From JBFLVQ01 sp040758525 (GTDB lineage: Bacteria; Acidobacteriota; Blastocatellia; Chloracidobacteriales; JADJPF01), in NCBI GenBank assembly GCA_040758525.1, contig JBFLVQ010000662.1:1-5271 (forward strand): a stretch of 5,271 bases of DNA, given 5' to 3'. How positions within the stretch are numbered: the first letter of the stretch is position 1; every line of letters begins with the position of its first letter. Both the position numbers and the translations under genes were made by a program. The notes under the pieces are model-generated. The model had not been told where the DNA came from, searched no databases, and was given only the letters and a program-made list of their open reading frames with translations. This document shows, in pieces, positions 1 through 5,271 of this stretch.

Positions 1-113
1 GACTGCCTGTGATTATATGTACGCATTGAGCCGCCGTGAGCGACTAACAAAAGCTGGTGTATTATCGGGCAGCTTCTGGCTTACATCTTGACTCATTGTC
101 AAAGAACTTTTTT

Positions 114-358
114 CTACCTACTTAATCTTGTTTTACATGCGCTTAGCACTACTAACTCGGCATTCAAATTCATATGGAAAGTATCTAGCACACGTAAGAA
201 ACCATCTTGTCTCTGACCATTAGCATCTACCAGCGATAGGACCAGACCAGAAAGAGAATGGTGGGTATTATTAATAATTCCATGAGTAGCAAATTGACTA
301 TTCAAGAAATAGACATAATTGAACAATTTCAGCAGGTAAGTACTCGTCTAGATACAGC
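114..358 (-). pseudogene. Decayed CHAT-domain (caspase-like protease) gene fragment
   Basis: The longest open stretch (326 down to 114, from a TTG codon, 70 codons) matches the core of a CHAT domain, the caspase-like cysteine protease domain often fused to TPR repeats. FATHG carries the catalytic-type His at residue 15 (bases 282-284). It is followed by LSGLVLSLVD, then QDGFLR, then LVVLSACKT with the catalytic-type Cys at residue 64 (bases 135-137). The next part of a normal CHAT domain, a Gly-rich segment leading to the domain end, is absent because a TAG stop lies at 114-116 and no frame below it resumes the match. Just upstream, a different frame (about 358-340) reads AVSRRVLT, which resembles the conserved stretch normally found about 15 residues before the HFATHG motif, so a frameshift is likely. 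LNSQ also looks like a small insertion before FATHG. No TPR region or credible start is present. I see a non-functional relic; its former partners are unknown. Confidence 0.75.
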
Positions 359-527
359 TAGTTTATATTGTGATCATATAAGGCTTAATTGTGCCATAAC
401 TAGTGGGTAGACTGAGATATTCTTTCCGACAATAATTTTAACGTCAATAATTGATTGAGAGAAATGATTCCAATAGTTGAGTGTGCCCAAGCCGGGCGTG
501 CATATTTCAGCTAGTTTGGTGCTTAAT

Positions 528-965
528 ATGGCAATTTATTTTTATACTTCAACAGATAAGTATGGGGCTCTATCTAATTTTGCTCGTTATGGGTTTGAAT
601 TGGATGGAAAGTACTGGCATAGCGTTGAGCACTATTTTCAGGCGCAAAAGTTTCCTGCAACGCAATGGGCTGAGAAAATTAGAAAAGCTCTTACTCCAAA
701 AGAAGCGAAACAATTAGGGCGTACTCGTACACTTCCAATACGTTCGGATTGGGAGCAGGTAAAAGATAATGTGATGCGCCGAGCCATATGGCAAAAATTT
801 ATCAGTCATCCAGAGCTTAAAGAACTATTGTTATCAACTGGAGATGAAGAACTTATTGAGAACTCACCAAATGATTACTACTGGGGTTGTGGTGCAGATG
901 GTTCAGGAAAAAATATGACTGGAGTTTTATTAATGGAAATAAGGTTAGCGCTTAAACAGCAATAA
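528..965 (+). CDS. NADAR family protein (YbiA-like N-glycosidase)
   Basis: A 145-residue single-domain NADAR protein, close to the usual length of the family (E. coli YbiA is about 160). Visible family motifs are LSNF (residues 15-18), W-H-S-V-E-H-Y-F-Q-A-Q-K-F (30-42) with the conserved acidic Glu34, the LGRTR and R-x-D-W-E-x-V-K-D-x-V-M segment (63-83), the WGCGADGSGKN loop (119-129) and the closing TGVLLMEIR helix. Known family members cleave N-glycosidic bonds. YbiA-type proteins are linked to removal of reactive riboflavin-pathway intermediates, and NADAR domains of DarG1 type remove ADP-ribose from guanine in DNA. No DarT-like toxin or riboflavin gene lies nearby, so the substrate here is open. 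I chose the ATG at 528 because homology starts at MAIYFYTSTDKYG. An in-frame TTG at 477 would add 17 residues that do not look conserved, and neither start has a strong ribosome site. It is probably cytoplasmic. Confidence 0.88.
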   Translation: MAIYFYTSTDKYGALSNFARYGFELDGKYWHSVEHYFQAQKFPATQWAEKIRKALTPKEAKQLGRTRTLPIRSDWEQVKDNVMRRAIWQKFISHPELKELLLSTGDEELIENSPNDYYWGCGADGSGKNMTGVLLMEIRLALKQQ

Positions 966-974
966 CAAGCAATC

Positions 975-983
975 TGGTATAAT
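975..983 (+). promoter_or_regulatory. Extended -10 promoter for the amidohydrolase gene
   Basis: TGGTATAAT is a perfect extended -10 element (TGn followed by consensus TATAAT at 978-983). No good -35 is seen at the proper distance; TTAAAC at 952-957 is a weak match with a 20-base spacer. Extended -10 promoters often need no -35. Transcription would start near 990, leaving a leader of about 55 bases before the ATG at 1046. It lies 10 bases after the NADAR stop, which suggests the amidohydrolase has its own transcript. A second TATAAT at 1026-1031 is too close to the ATG to be the main promoter unless the transcript is nearly leaderless. Confidence 0.5.
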
Positions 984-1035
984 GCAAAGTGACTGTACTT
1001 ATCAATGGAAAGTGTTAGGTGACTATATAATCTTT

Positions 1036-1039
1036 GAGG
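1036..1039 (+). promoter_or_regulatory. Ribosome binding site choosing ATG 1046
   Basis: GAGG is separated by 6 bases from the ATG at 1046. This favours that start over the in-frame TTG at 1034, which overlaps the region and would put the site inside the coding sequence. The ATG start also gives a compact lipoprotein signal peptide. Confidence 0.6.
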
Positions 1040-1045
1040 CTGAAA

Positions 1046-2494
1046 ATGGGTAAACGGATACTGACGATTTTGCTAGTTATCACTGTAGTAGGGTGCGCAT
1101 CAGGGCAGAGAAGGAGCACTGTTCGCACTAAAGCACCAGATGGAATAGTCTTAGAAGATGCGACCGTTATTGATGGAACAGGGGCAAAGCCAAGGCCCAA
1201 TACAGTGATCGTAATTCAGGGAGATCGCATACGCGAAATAGGGCCAAAGGGTAAAGTTCAATATCCGAGTGGAGCTAAGATTATTTCTTGTAAGAACAAA
1301 TATATAATTCCAGGTCTGTTTGATCTGCACGCACACATTACTTTCCTGCGTGATCCAGATAATTTTACTGGCTATGACAGACAAACGACCGAACGCGTGC
1401 TAAAAATTTTACTTGCTTATGGGATTACTACGGCGAGAAATCCAGCTGCACCATCGGTGGAAGCGGTTACTATTCGCAATGATGTGCGCAATGGCAAGAC
1501 ACTTGGACCGCAAATCTTCACTGCAGGTGAACCGATAAACTGGAGTAGAGATAGGAATGTAGAAGATGTTCGTGCTGAAGTTCGGCGACAAGCTGCCATT
1601 GGGGTCGATTACATAAAAGTCTATGCCAGGATGCCACCGGAGCTCATCCAAGCTGCAGTGGAAGAGGCACACAAGCTGGGTCTTAAAGTTGTTGGTCATC
1701 TTCAAGTAACAACACCAACACAGGCCCTTGCCGTCAGTATTGATGCGATTACACATGGCGCCACCTGGTCAGTAGAGTTACTTCCGTCTGACAAACGACA
1801 ATCATATGAGAAACGCATCCGAGAAGTAGGACCGCTGTTGGCACGGATTGATTGGTTGAATTGGGTAGATCTGAATGGACCTGAGATCAAGACCATGATC
1901 TCGGCCATAGCAAGGGCACATACACCGTTAGACCCAACATTAATTGCGTATGTAACAAAGTTTCGAGGTCGCGATCCGCGTTATCGTAACCGTATTGATT
2001 TTATAATGGTGCCAAAGCCAATTCTAGAGACATGGGAAGGTGCCTTGGGCTACTGGAAAGAAGATGATTTTGAGCGTGGTGCGAAAGTGTGGCCAAAGGT
2101 ACTTCAACTGGTTAAAGCCTATTATGATGGCGGAGTACTATTAACTGCAGGATCCGATCTTCCTAATCCCTGGGTAATACCTGGTATCAGCCTTCACGAT
2201 GAATTGGAACTATTAGGAGAGGCAGGTATACCAGCCTTGGATGTGATAAAGATCGCAACCCACAACAGTGCTGAAGGGCTAGGAGTCCTCAATAATACTG
2301 GCACACTTGAGGTAGGGAAAAGAGCTGATCTAGTGGTACTGAATGGTGATCCATTAACAGATATCAGAAACACTCGCAAAGTTGAGGGGGTGATTATGGG
2401 GGGGAAGTATTTTGATCCACATTCTCTTCTGCGAGACGCAACCATTCCTGAGTATATAAATGAAAAGAAAGCTGACGATTCAGTATTGAAGTAG
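1046..2494 (+). CDS. Lipoprotein metal-dependent amidohydrolase (imidazolonepropionase/prolidase-like)
   Basis: A 482-residue protein of the amidohydrolase superfamily (COG1228-like: imidazolonepropionase and Xaa-Pro dipeptidase relatives). Residues 1-17 form a lipoprotein signal peptide: basic MGKR, a hydrophobic stretch, then lipobox VVGC with Cys17 as the likely lipidation site, so the enzyme should be membrane-anchored outside the cytoplasm. The small beta domain (about 34-90) precedes the HxH metal motif D-L-H-A-H (His95, His97). Further ligands fit the family pattern: Lys191 in YIKVY (the position often carboxylated to bridge two metals), His218 in VVGHLQ, His237 in THGA and Asp371 in TAGSD. 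The C-terminal beta strand motif VGKRADLVVLNGDPL follows. The metal-binding set appears complete, so it should be active. The family hydrolyses cyclic amides, dipeptides and related bonds; the substrate cannot be read from the sequence. It follows the NADAR gene by 80 bases but has its own likely promoter. Confidence 0.9.
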   Translation: MGKRILTILLVITVVGCASGQRRSTVRTKAPDGIVLEDATVIDGTGAKPRPNTVIVIQGDRIREIGPKGKVQYPSGAKIISCKNKYIIPGLFDLHAHITFLRDPDNFTGYDRQTTERVLKILLAYGITTARNPAAPSVEAVTIRNDVRNGKTLGPQIFTAGEPINWSRDRNVEDVRAEVRRQAAIGVDYIKVYARMPPELIQAAVEEAHKLGLKVVGHLQVTTPTQALAVSIDAITHGATWSVELLPSDKRQSYEKRIREVGPLLARIDWLNWVDLNGPEIKTMISAIARAHTPLDPTLIAYVTKFRGRDPRYRNRIDFIMVPKPILETWEGALGYWKEDDFERGAKVWPKVLQLVKAYYDGGVLLTAGSDLPNPWVIPGISLHDELELLGEAGIPALDVIKIATHNSAEGLGVLNNTGTLEVGKRADLVVLNGDPLTDIRNTRKVEGVIMGGKYFDPHSLLRDATIPEYINEKKADDSVLK

Positions 2495-2813
2495 TAGGGT
2501 TAGAAGTAATCTTCACAATAGACATTATCAGGAATTTAGAAATGGCTGCTAACGTTAATGGTTTCTTACCACAGCAAACTATTATCGAGTGAACTTAAGA
2601 CAGGATCTTATCAAGGACTTCATTCTCACTTATGCTTGCTAAGCTTTGAGTAAACTGTTCTACTAATCTAAACTAATAGTAAATGGCGATCTTAACATCT
2701 CAACAGTGGTCTGGCGGGAATCCTATTTCCCGCCGCTTATTTCCTAATGAAATCTATACTGCGATCTATTGTAGGCAATTCTATTTCCTATCCTGATAAT
2801 TATTCTAGCAAGT
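2495..2813. other. Intergenic region between convergent genes
   Basis: These 319 bases lie between the amidohydrolase stop and the stop of the minus-strand zinc-ribbon gene. Apart from the GC-rich hairpin at 2713-2734 I see no gene. A 16-codon frame (2542-2592, ATG after AGGAA) is too short and lacks recognisable content. The region is AT-rich and otherwise featureless. Confidence 0.6.
2713..2734. terminator. GC-rich hairpin, possible terminator between convergent genes
   Basis: GGCGGGAA (2713-2720) and TTCCCGCC (2727-2734) form a perfect 8-base-pair stem with a 6-base loop, a sharply GC-rich island in AT-rich surroundings. On the plus strand it is followed by a broken T-rich run (GCTTATTTCC), so it is only a moderate match to a factor-independent terminator. 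It lies 219 bases after the amidohydrolase stop and 80 bases past the stop of the convergent zinc-ribbon gene, so it could serve either transcript. No U-tract is seen in the minus direction. Confidence 0.5.
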
Positions 2814-3308
2814 CTATTTAAAGATCAGACTACCAAATTTAATGAGCAGCCAGATAATTAGACCGATCAATCCTGGGATACCAAATAAATCTTCGTATAA
2901 AAAATTCCGAAAATTGTCATACGACTGCAATAAGAACTGATATAGTCGTGTTTTAAGAGTCTTAGCATACGGTTCCGGCAGATATTGGCGACGCCGCCGG
3001 TAATTAACAATACGGATCTGCTTCTGTTGCAGCGAGTGCTGGCTATGAATAATCTGGATACCTTGCAATTTGGCCCGCTCAGTAATTGACTGCCATCGCC
3101 TACGCATAGCAGACTGGTAATAGGTATTATAATTCTCTGCTAAGGGCACATCTTCTTGTGGTTCTGCAGCCGGATTAGGGTGGGGCAATCCCACACAGCG
3201 GGTACAGTACTGGCTGTGTGGATCAAAACAGTCCGCCTGATGACAGATTTCACATCTTTCTGGTAATGATTCGGTTTTTACTTTTAATCTAGCTTTCACA
3301 TCAATCAA
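2814..3308 (-). CDS. Hypothetical zinc-ribbon protein with C-terminal membrane anchor
   Basis: I do not recognise a named family. The frame encodes up to 164 residues. Near the N-terminus lie two CxxC knuckles, Cys19-x2-Cys22 and Cys35-x2-Cys38, with Cys27 between them, which looks like a zinc ribbon. A Pro-rich linker (about 41-56) follows, then a strongly basic, partly helical middle (about 67-121, with runs such as MRRRW and YRRRR). A hydrophobic segment at about 143-163 (GIPGLIGLIIWLLIKFGSL) ends the protein at a terminal Lys. This predicts a tail-anchored protein with its zinc ribbon and basic domain in the cytoplasm. The start is uncertain: TTG at 3308 is the most upstream option and GTG at 3299 the next; neither has a good Shine-Dalgarno. 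It lies 242 bases after the sigma factor gene on the same strand. The zinc motif differs from the HxxxCxxC of classical zinc anti-sigma factors, so a regulatory role is only a possibility. Confidence 0.7.
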   Translation of the reverse strand: MIDVKARLKVKTESLPERCEICHQADCFDPHSQYCTRCVGLPHPNPAAEPQEDVPLAENYNTYYQSAMRRRWQSITERAKLQGIQIIHSQHSLQQKQIRIVNYRRRRQYLPEPYAKTLKTRLYQFLLQSYDNFRNFLYEDLFGIPGLIGLIIWLLIKFGSLIFK

Positions 3309-3550
3309 TATTTACCAATATATGTTTATTTACCTAATCATATTGCTTCCATTATGACATAGGTGGCAAGTTCAGTCCATGTTGCAAATGTGCTAGGTAT
3401 CTCTCATATCTCTCTCGCCCTGCCTTGCCTTTCAAAGGATGATGCTTGTAAGGTATGTTGTAAGTTCTATCTTAATCCTGAACAAGATAATTAGGTTAAT
3501 TTTATTATTAGAACTAAAGTTGTCAAAGAGCTAGTAATCCTTATTCCCAT

Positions 3551-4258
3551 TCAATTAACAGCTAACAACCATACAGTTCTACTCTGATTGGTGTTAACTG
3601 TTCTTAAAGTATTTGTTATCTTGATGCGAATCCTATGAATTATTGATTGGACTGCGCCAAGACTCAGATCAAACTCTGGTAACTGTGCTATTTCAGTTGC
3701 CGTCAGTCCATAAGCTACATATAGATTAAAGATCAACTTGTCACGTTTAAAATTCCTGCCTACCACAATCTTATCTAACAACCTCATTACCTCATTTATG
3801 TTTATGTCGCTTAGGTAACTATCACAGCAGATATTTAGGTATTTAGCAGTTTCATCCATAGATACCAACTCAGCACTACGCTTATTGGCTACCTGTCTTC
3901 TATGAGACTCGTATACAGTATTGGTGCAAATTACGGAAAGATATGCGAGAAAAGCGTTGTCTGTAGTACCAGTGAAGTTTCGTAATGCTTTGCGTTCATC
4001 TACTAATAGTTTCAGGTATACATCCTGAACAATCTCAGCTACTATTTCGCCATTTTGACTACAACCATTATTATTGTCTTTGTTCTTACCTCTCAAAGCT
4101 TTTCTCACATATATGTGTATCCATTTATCAAAGCGCTGATAGAACTCGTTCCAAGCAGATTGCGCCAGTGACTGACTGCAGATTGCCGCTAAGTTTACAT
4201 GTGACAATTTTTCTAAGCTATCCGTTCCAACACTATTCATATTGAAGCTCTCTTGCAT
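3551..4258 (-). CDS. ECF-like sigma-70 family RNA polymerase sigma factor
   Basis: A 235-residue protein with the two-domain layout of ECF (group 4) sigma factors, which direct RNA polymerase to selected promoters. Region 2 spans about 34-124. It contains AWNEFYQRFDKWI, then EIVAEIVQDVYLKLL (the region 2.2 core-binding helix), then FTGTTDNAFLAYLSVICTNT leading into ESHRR (regions 2.3/2.4, contact with the -10). A linker (about 125-155) leads to region 4 at about 156-215, where the helix-turn-helix LTATEIAQLPEFDLSLGAVQ and the following IIHRIRIKI would contact the -35. Homology is clear by pattern, but the copy is divergent and slightly long at both ends. ATG 4258 has AGGAG 12 bases upstream (rather far). 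An alternative ATG at 4240 has GAGAG 7 bases upstream and would remove six residues. No anti-sigma factor of a classical type adjoins it. It may control its own or distant genes; the regulon is unknown. Confidence 0.82.
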   Translation of the reverse strand: MQESFNMNSVGTDSLEKLSHVNLAAICSQSLAQSAWNEFYQRFDKWIHIYVRKALRGKNKDNNNGCSQNGEIVAEIVQDVYLKLLVDERKALRNFTGTTDNAFLAYLSVICTNTVYESHRRQVANKRSAELVSMDETAKYLNICCDSYLSDININEVMRLLDKIVVGRNFKRDKLIFNLYVAYGLTATEIAQLPEFDLSLGAVQSIIHRIRIKITNTLRTVNTNQSRTVWLLAVN

Positions 4259-4357
4259 TGTAAAAACAGTCTCCTACTTTTCAGCAATATCCAGCAACAT
4301 TTAAGATCATCAATTAACTGTAATTATTAGTTAGGCAATATATCTCTATCCCTGACT

Positions 4358-4363
4358 ATTATA
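4358..4363 (-). promoter_or_regulatory. Possible -10 element upstream of the sigma factor gene
   Basis: On the minus strand this reads a perfect TATAAT, about 100 bases before the ATG at 4258. No convincing -35 is seen 16-18 bases further upstream, and there is no TGn extension. In such AT-rich DNA a chance match is quite possible. Confidence 0.25.
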
Positions 4364-4477
4364 GTTTCTTTGTACCTCTTCTTAGTTTCCAGTGTTAACA
4401 ACTATAACTAACTAATTGTATAAACCTTTCAACAAACAGCTTGATTTTGTCTTCAAAGTAGACAAATACATTTCTGA

Positions 4478-4783
4478 TGTCCCATAGCTTTATTCAGTGA
4501 TCGAGAGATCAGCTCGGATATTGCCAAAGCGGATTTAATCAACTATCACTCGGAGAAGCTTGTACCAGAAGGATTGCGCTTGTTGTTTTCATTGCTCGAT
4601 ATTGATACTGTCGATCAAAGCTTTTGGTTACTCGACCTCTGTGTGGTATGTCGATACAAGGAATTGGACCCATTAGCTCTCAATCAAAGCATTAACAAAA
4701 GTGGCTACTATCCAAATAGAATGGGCTATCTGCTAATCGGACAGAATAACTATACTAGGTGGAAAAGTTACTTACACGTTTAG
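4478..4783 (+). pseudogene. Orphan open frame, possibly the 3' end of a lost gene
   Basis: An uninterrupted frame of 101 codons runs from just after a TGA at 4475-4477 to TAG at 4781-4783. It has no ATG near its beginning; the first plausible alternative start is TTG at 4574, which has no good Shine-Dalgarno and would give only 69 residues. The translation looks protein-like from the first codons: a charged, helical stretch (SDREISSDIAKADLI, then YHSEKLVPEGLRLLFSLLDI), then FWLLDLCVVCRYKELDPLAL and a Tyr-rich tail with RMGYLLIGQNNY. Composition and codon choice resemble the real genes nearby rather than antisense noise. I do not recognise the family. The simplest reading is the C-terminal part of a decayed gene whose upstream half is lost or shifted out of frame; an intact small gene using TTG 4574 is the alternative. 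Confidence 0.4.
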
Positions 4784-4913
4784 CATTTCCATTCAGATTC
4801 CTCTATTGTGTCCTCATTCCTTGGTCAATGAATATATATCGCTCGTCTAAGAATTCACCTCCTCTTACTAACATTCACAAAACGACCTTTTTTTGTTAAC
4901 ATTTGCCTCATAT

Positions 4914-4971
4914 CAGAAAACTACGCCTACTTCACCAACAATTGGCGTTGTTGGTGAGTGGTGTTTTTCTG
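4914..4971. repeat. Imperfect 58-base palindrome enclosing the hairpin
   Basis: The outer arms CAGAAAAC (4914-4921) and GTTTTTCTG (4963-4971) are inverted copies differing by one extra T. They flank the inner 10-base-pair hairpin, with partly mismatched bases between the outer and inner stems. The whole element can fold as one long interrupted stem, typical of a bidirectional terminator or of a small palindromic repeat. Confidence 0.5.
4932..4968 (+). terminator. Strong hairpin followed by T-run, terminator-like
   Basis: CACCAACAA (4933-4941) and TTGTTGGTG (4948-4956) form a perfect 9-base-pair stem with loop TTGGCG; the T at 4932 and A at 4957 extend it to 10. Seven bases further a run of five T (4964-4968) follows on the plus strand. 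The gap between stem and T-run is longer than ideal. It lies about 150 bases after the orphan frame ending at 4783, the only plus-strand coding candidate upstream. On the minus strand the same hairpin is followed, at greater distance, by a TTTT run, so it could act in both directions. Confidence 0.5.
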
Positions 4972-4978
4972 GTTTGAT

Positions 4979-5093
4979 GATCATTGTCGGTCATTCTCTT
5001 GCAATAAAATGGATGTGGGCCGGATCATAATCGTTCACCCCGGAAAAAGTGATAGACTAATCTGACCAGCACCATTGTTAACCGGCAATGACC
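4979..5093. repeat. Long-range inverted repeat (arms 4979-4991 and 5081-5093)
   Basis: The left arm GATCATTGTCGGT pairs with the right arm ACCGGCAATGACC over 13 positions, with one mismatch (A4980 against C5092) and one G-T wobble (T4987 against G5085). The 89-base interior shows no strong structure of its own. It starts only 8 bases after the palindrome at 4914-4971. Function is unknown; chance similarity is possible. Confidence 0.4.
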
Positions 5094-5271
5094 ATGTATC
5101 TAAATTTTTTCCTTACCTTGTTCTACTTTTTCTTACCTATCTCTTTCTTCGCCCATTTAAGTAGCCAATGGCTTCTCCAGCTTGCAGTTCCCTACCCATT
5201 CTAGGATAGAGACAGGCATGAGAGTTAGATAGATGACAAAAAGATCTTAATCTTTACCTTGATCTAGTAAT

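Larger units (their letters stand above)
4784..5271. other. Gene-free stretch with palindromic structure
   Basis: I find no supported gene in these 488 bases. All frames on both strands are broken into pieces of about 30 codons or fewer. Structured elements are the strong hairpin and larger palindrome at 4914-4971 and an inverted repeat joining 4979-4991 with 5081-5093. A perfect Shine-Dalgarno-like AGGAGGTG on the minus strand (4857-4864) leads to no reading frame. The region may be old degraded coding DNA or simple spacer. Confidence 0.55.

Noticed and set aside
13..96. Minus-strand 27-codon frame starting MSQDVSQKLPDN
   Set aside because: Too short, no ribosome site and no family resemblance; it lies beyond the stop of the CHAT relic and does not continue its homology.
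88..102. Inverted repeat TTGAC-N5-GTCAA
   Set aside because: Only five base pairs, not placed at any recognised promoter; likely chance.
481..717. 78-codon plus-strand frame overlapping the NADAR gene
   Set aside because: Shadow frame; the NADAR frame carries clear family motifs.
1409..1756. 115-codon minus-strand frame inside the amidohydrolase
   Set aside because: Antisense shadow of a gene with a complete metal-binding motif set.
2542..2592. 16-codon frame after an AGGAA ribosome site
   Set aside because: Very short with no membrane segment or motif; cannot be told from chance.
3428..3438. CCTTTCAAAGG mini-palindrome
   Set aside because: A five-base-pair stem with a one-base centre; cannot form a useful hairpin and is not placed at a recognised site.
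3985..4245. 86-codon plus-strand frame opposite the sigma factor
   Set aside because: Shadow frame; the minus-strand frame has recognisable sigma regions 2 and 4.
4979..5060. Short protein-like stretches in several frames, such as VNDYDPAHIHFIARE on the minus strand and DVGRIIIVHPGKSDRLI on the plus strand
   Set aside because: Each is bounded by stops within about 22 codons and the two strands compete; I recognise no family, so I do not call a gene or a relic.

Overview
The window is an AT-rich (roughly 40% GC by eye), gene-poor bacterial segment. Four genes look intact, one gene is clearly broken, and one orphan reading frame may be a gene remnant. Intact coding sequence fills only about 60% of the window. 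Nothing identifies the organism firmly. The wording of the ECF-type sigma factor, the Cys-rich zinc-ribbon protein, the lipoprotein amidohydrolase and the CHAT relic together remind me of Acidobacteriota (Blastocatellia-like). This is a low-confidence impression, and other CHAT-rich groups such as cyanobacteria are not excluded. The low coding density and the decayed CHAT gene suggest a genome that is losing genes.

Layout, left to right. Positions 114-358 (minus) hold a frameshifted, truncated CHAT-domain (caspase-like) protease relic. Positions 528-965 (plus) encode a stand-alone NADAR/YbiA-type N-glycosidase. An extended -10 promoter at 975-983 and a Shine-Dalgarno at 1036-1039 precede a predicted lipoprotein metal-dependent amidohydrolase at 1046-2494 (plus). 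A 319-base gap with a GC-rich terminator-like hairpin (2713-2734) separates it from two minus-strand genes. These are a zinc-ribbon protein with a C-terminal membrane anchor (3308-2814) and an ECF-like sigma-70 factor (4258-3551), 242 bases apart. Positions 4478-4783 (plus) hold an open frame without a good start, possibly the 3' end of a lost gene. The last 488 bases contain no convincing gene, but do contain a strong hairpin inside a larger imperfect palindrome and a long-range inverted repeat.

The genes do not form an obvious pathway. The NADAR gene and the amidohydrolase are co-oriented with an 80-base gap that carries its own promoter, so they are probably transcribed separately. The sigma factor and the membrane-anchored zinc-ribbon protein could be a regulatory pair, but only position and topology support that. 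I found no tRNA, rRNA, CRISPR array, insertion sequence or complete mobile element, and no convincing undescribed multi-gene system.
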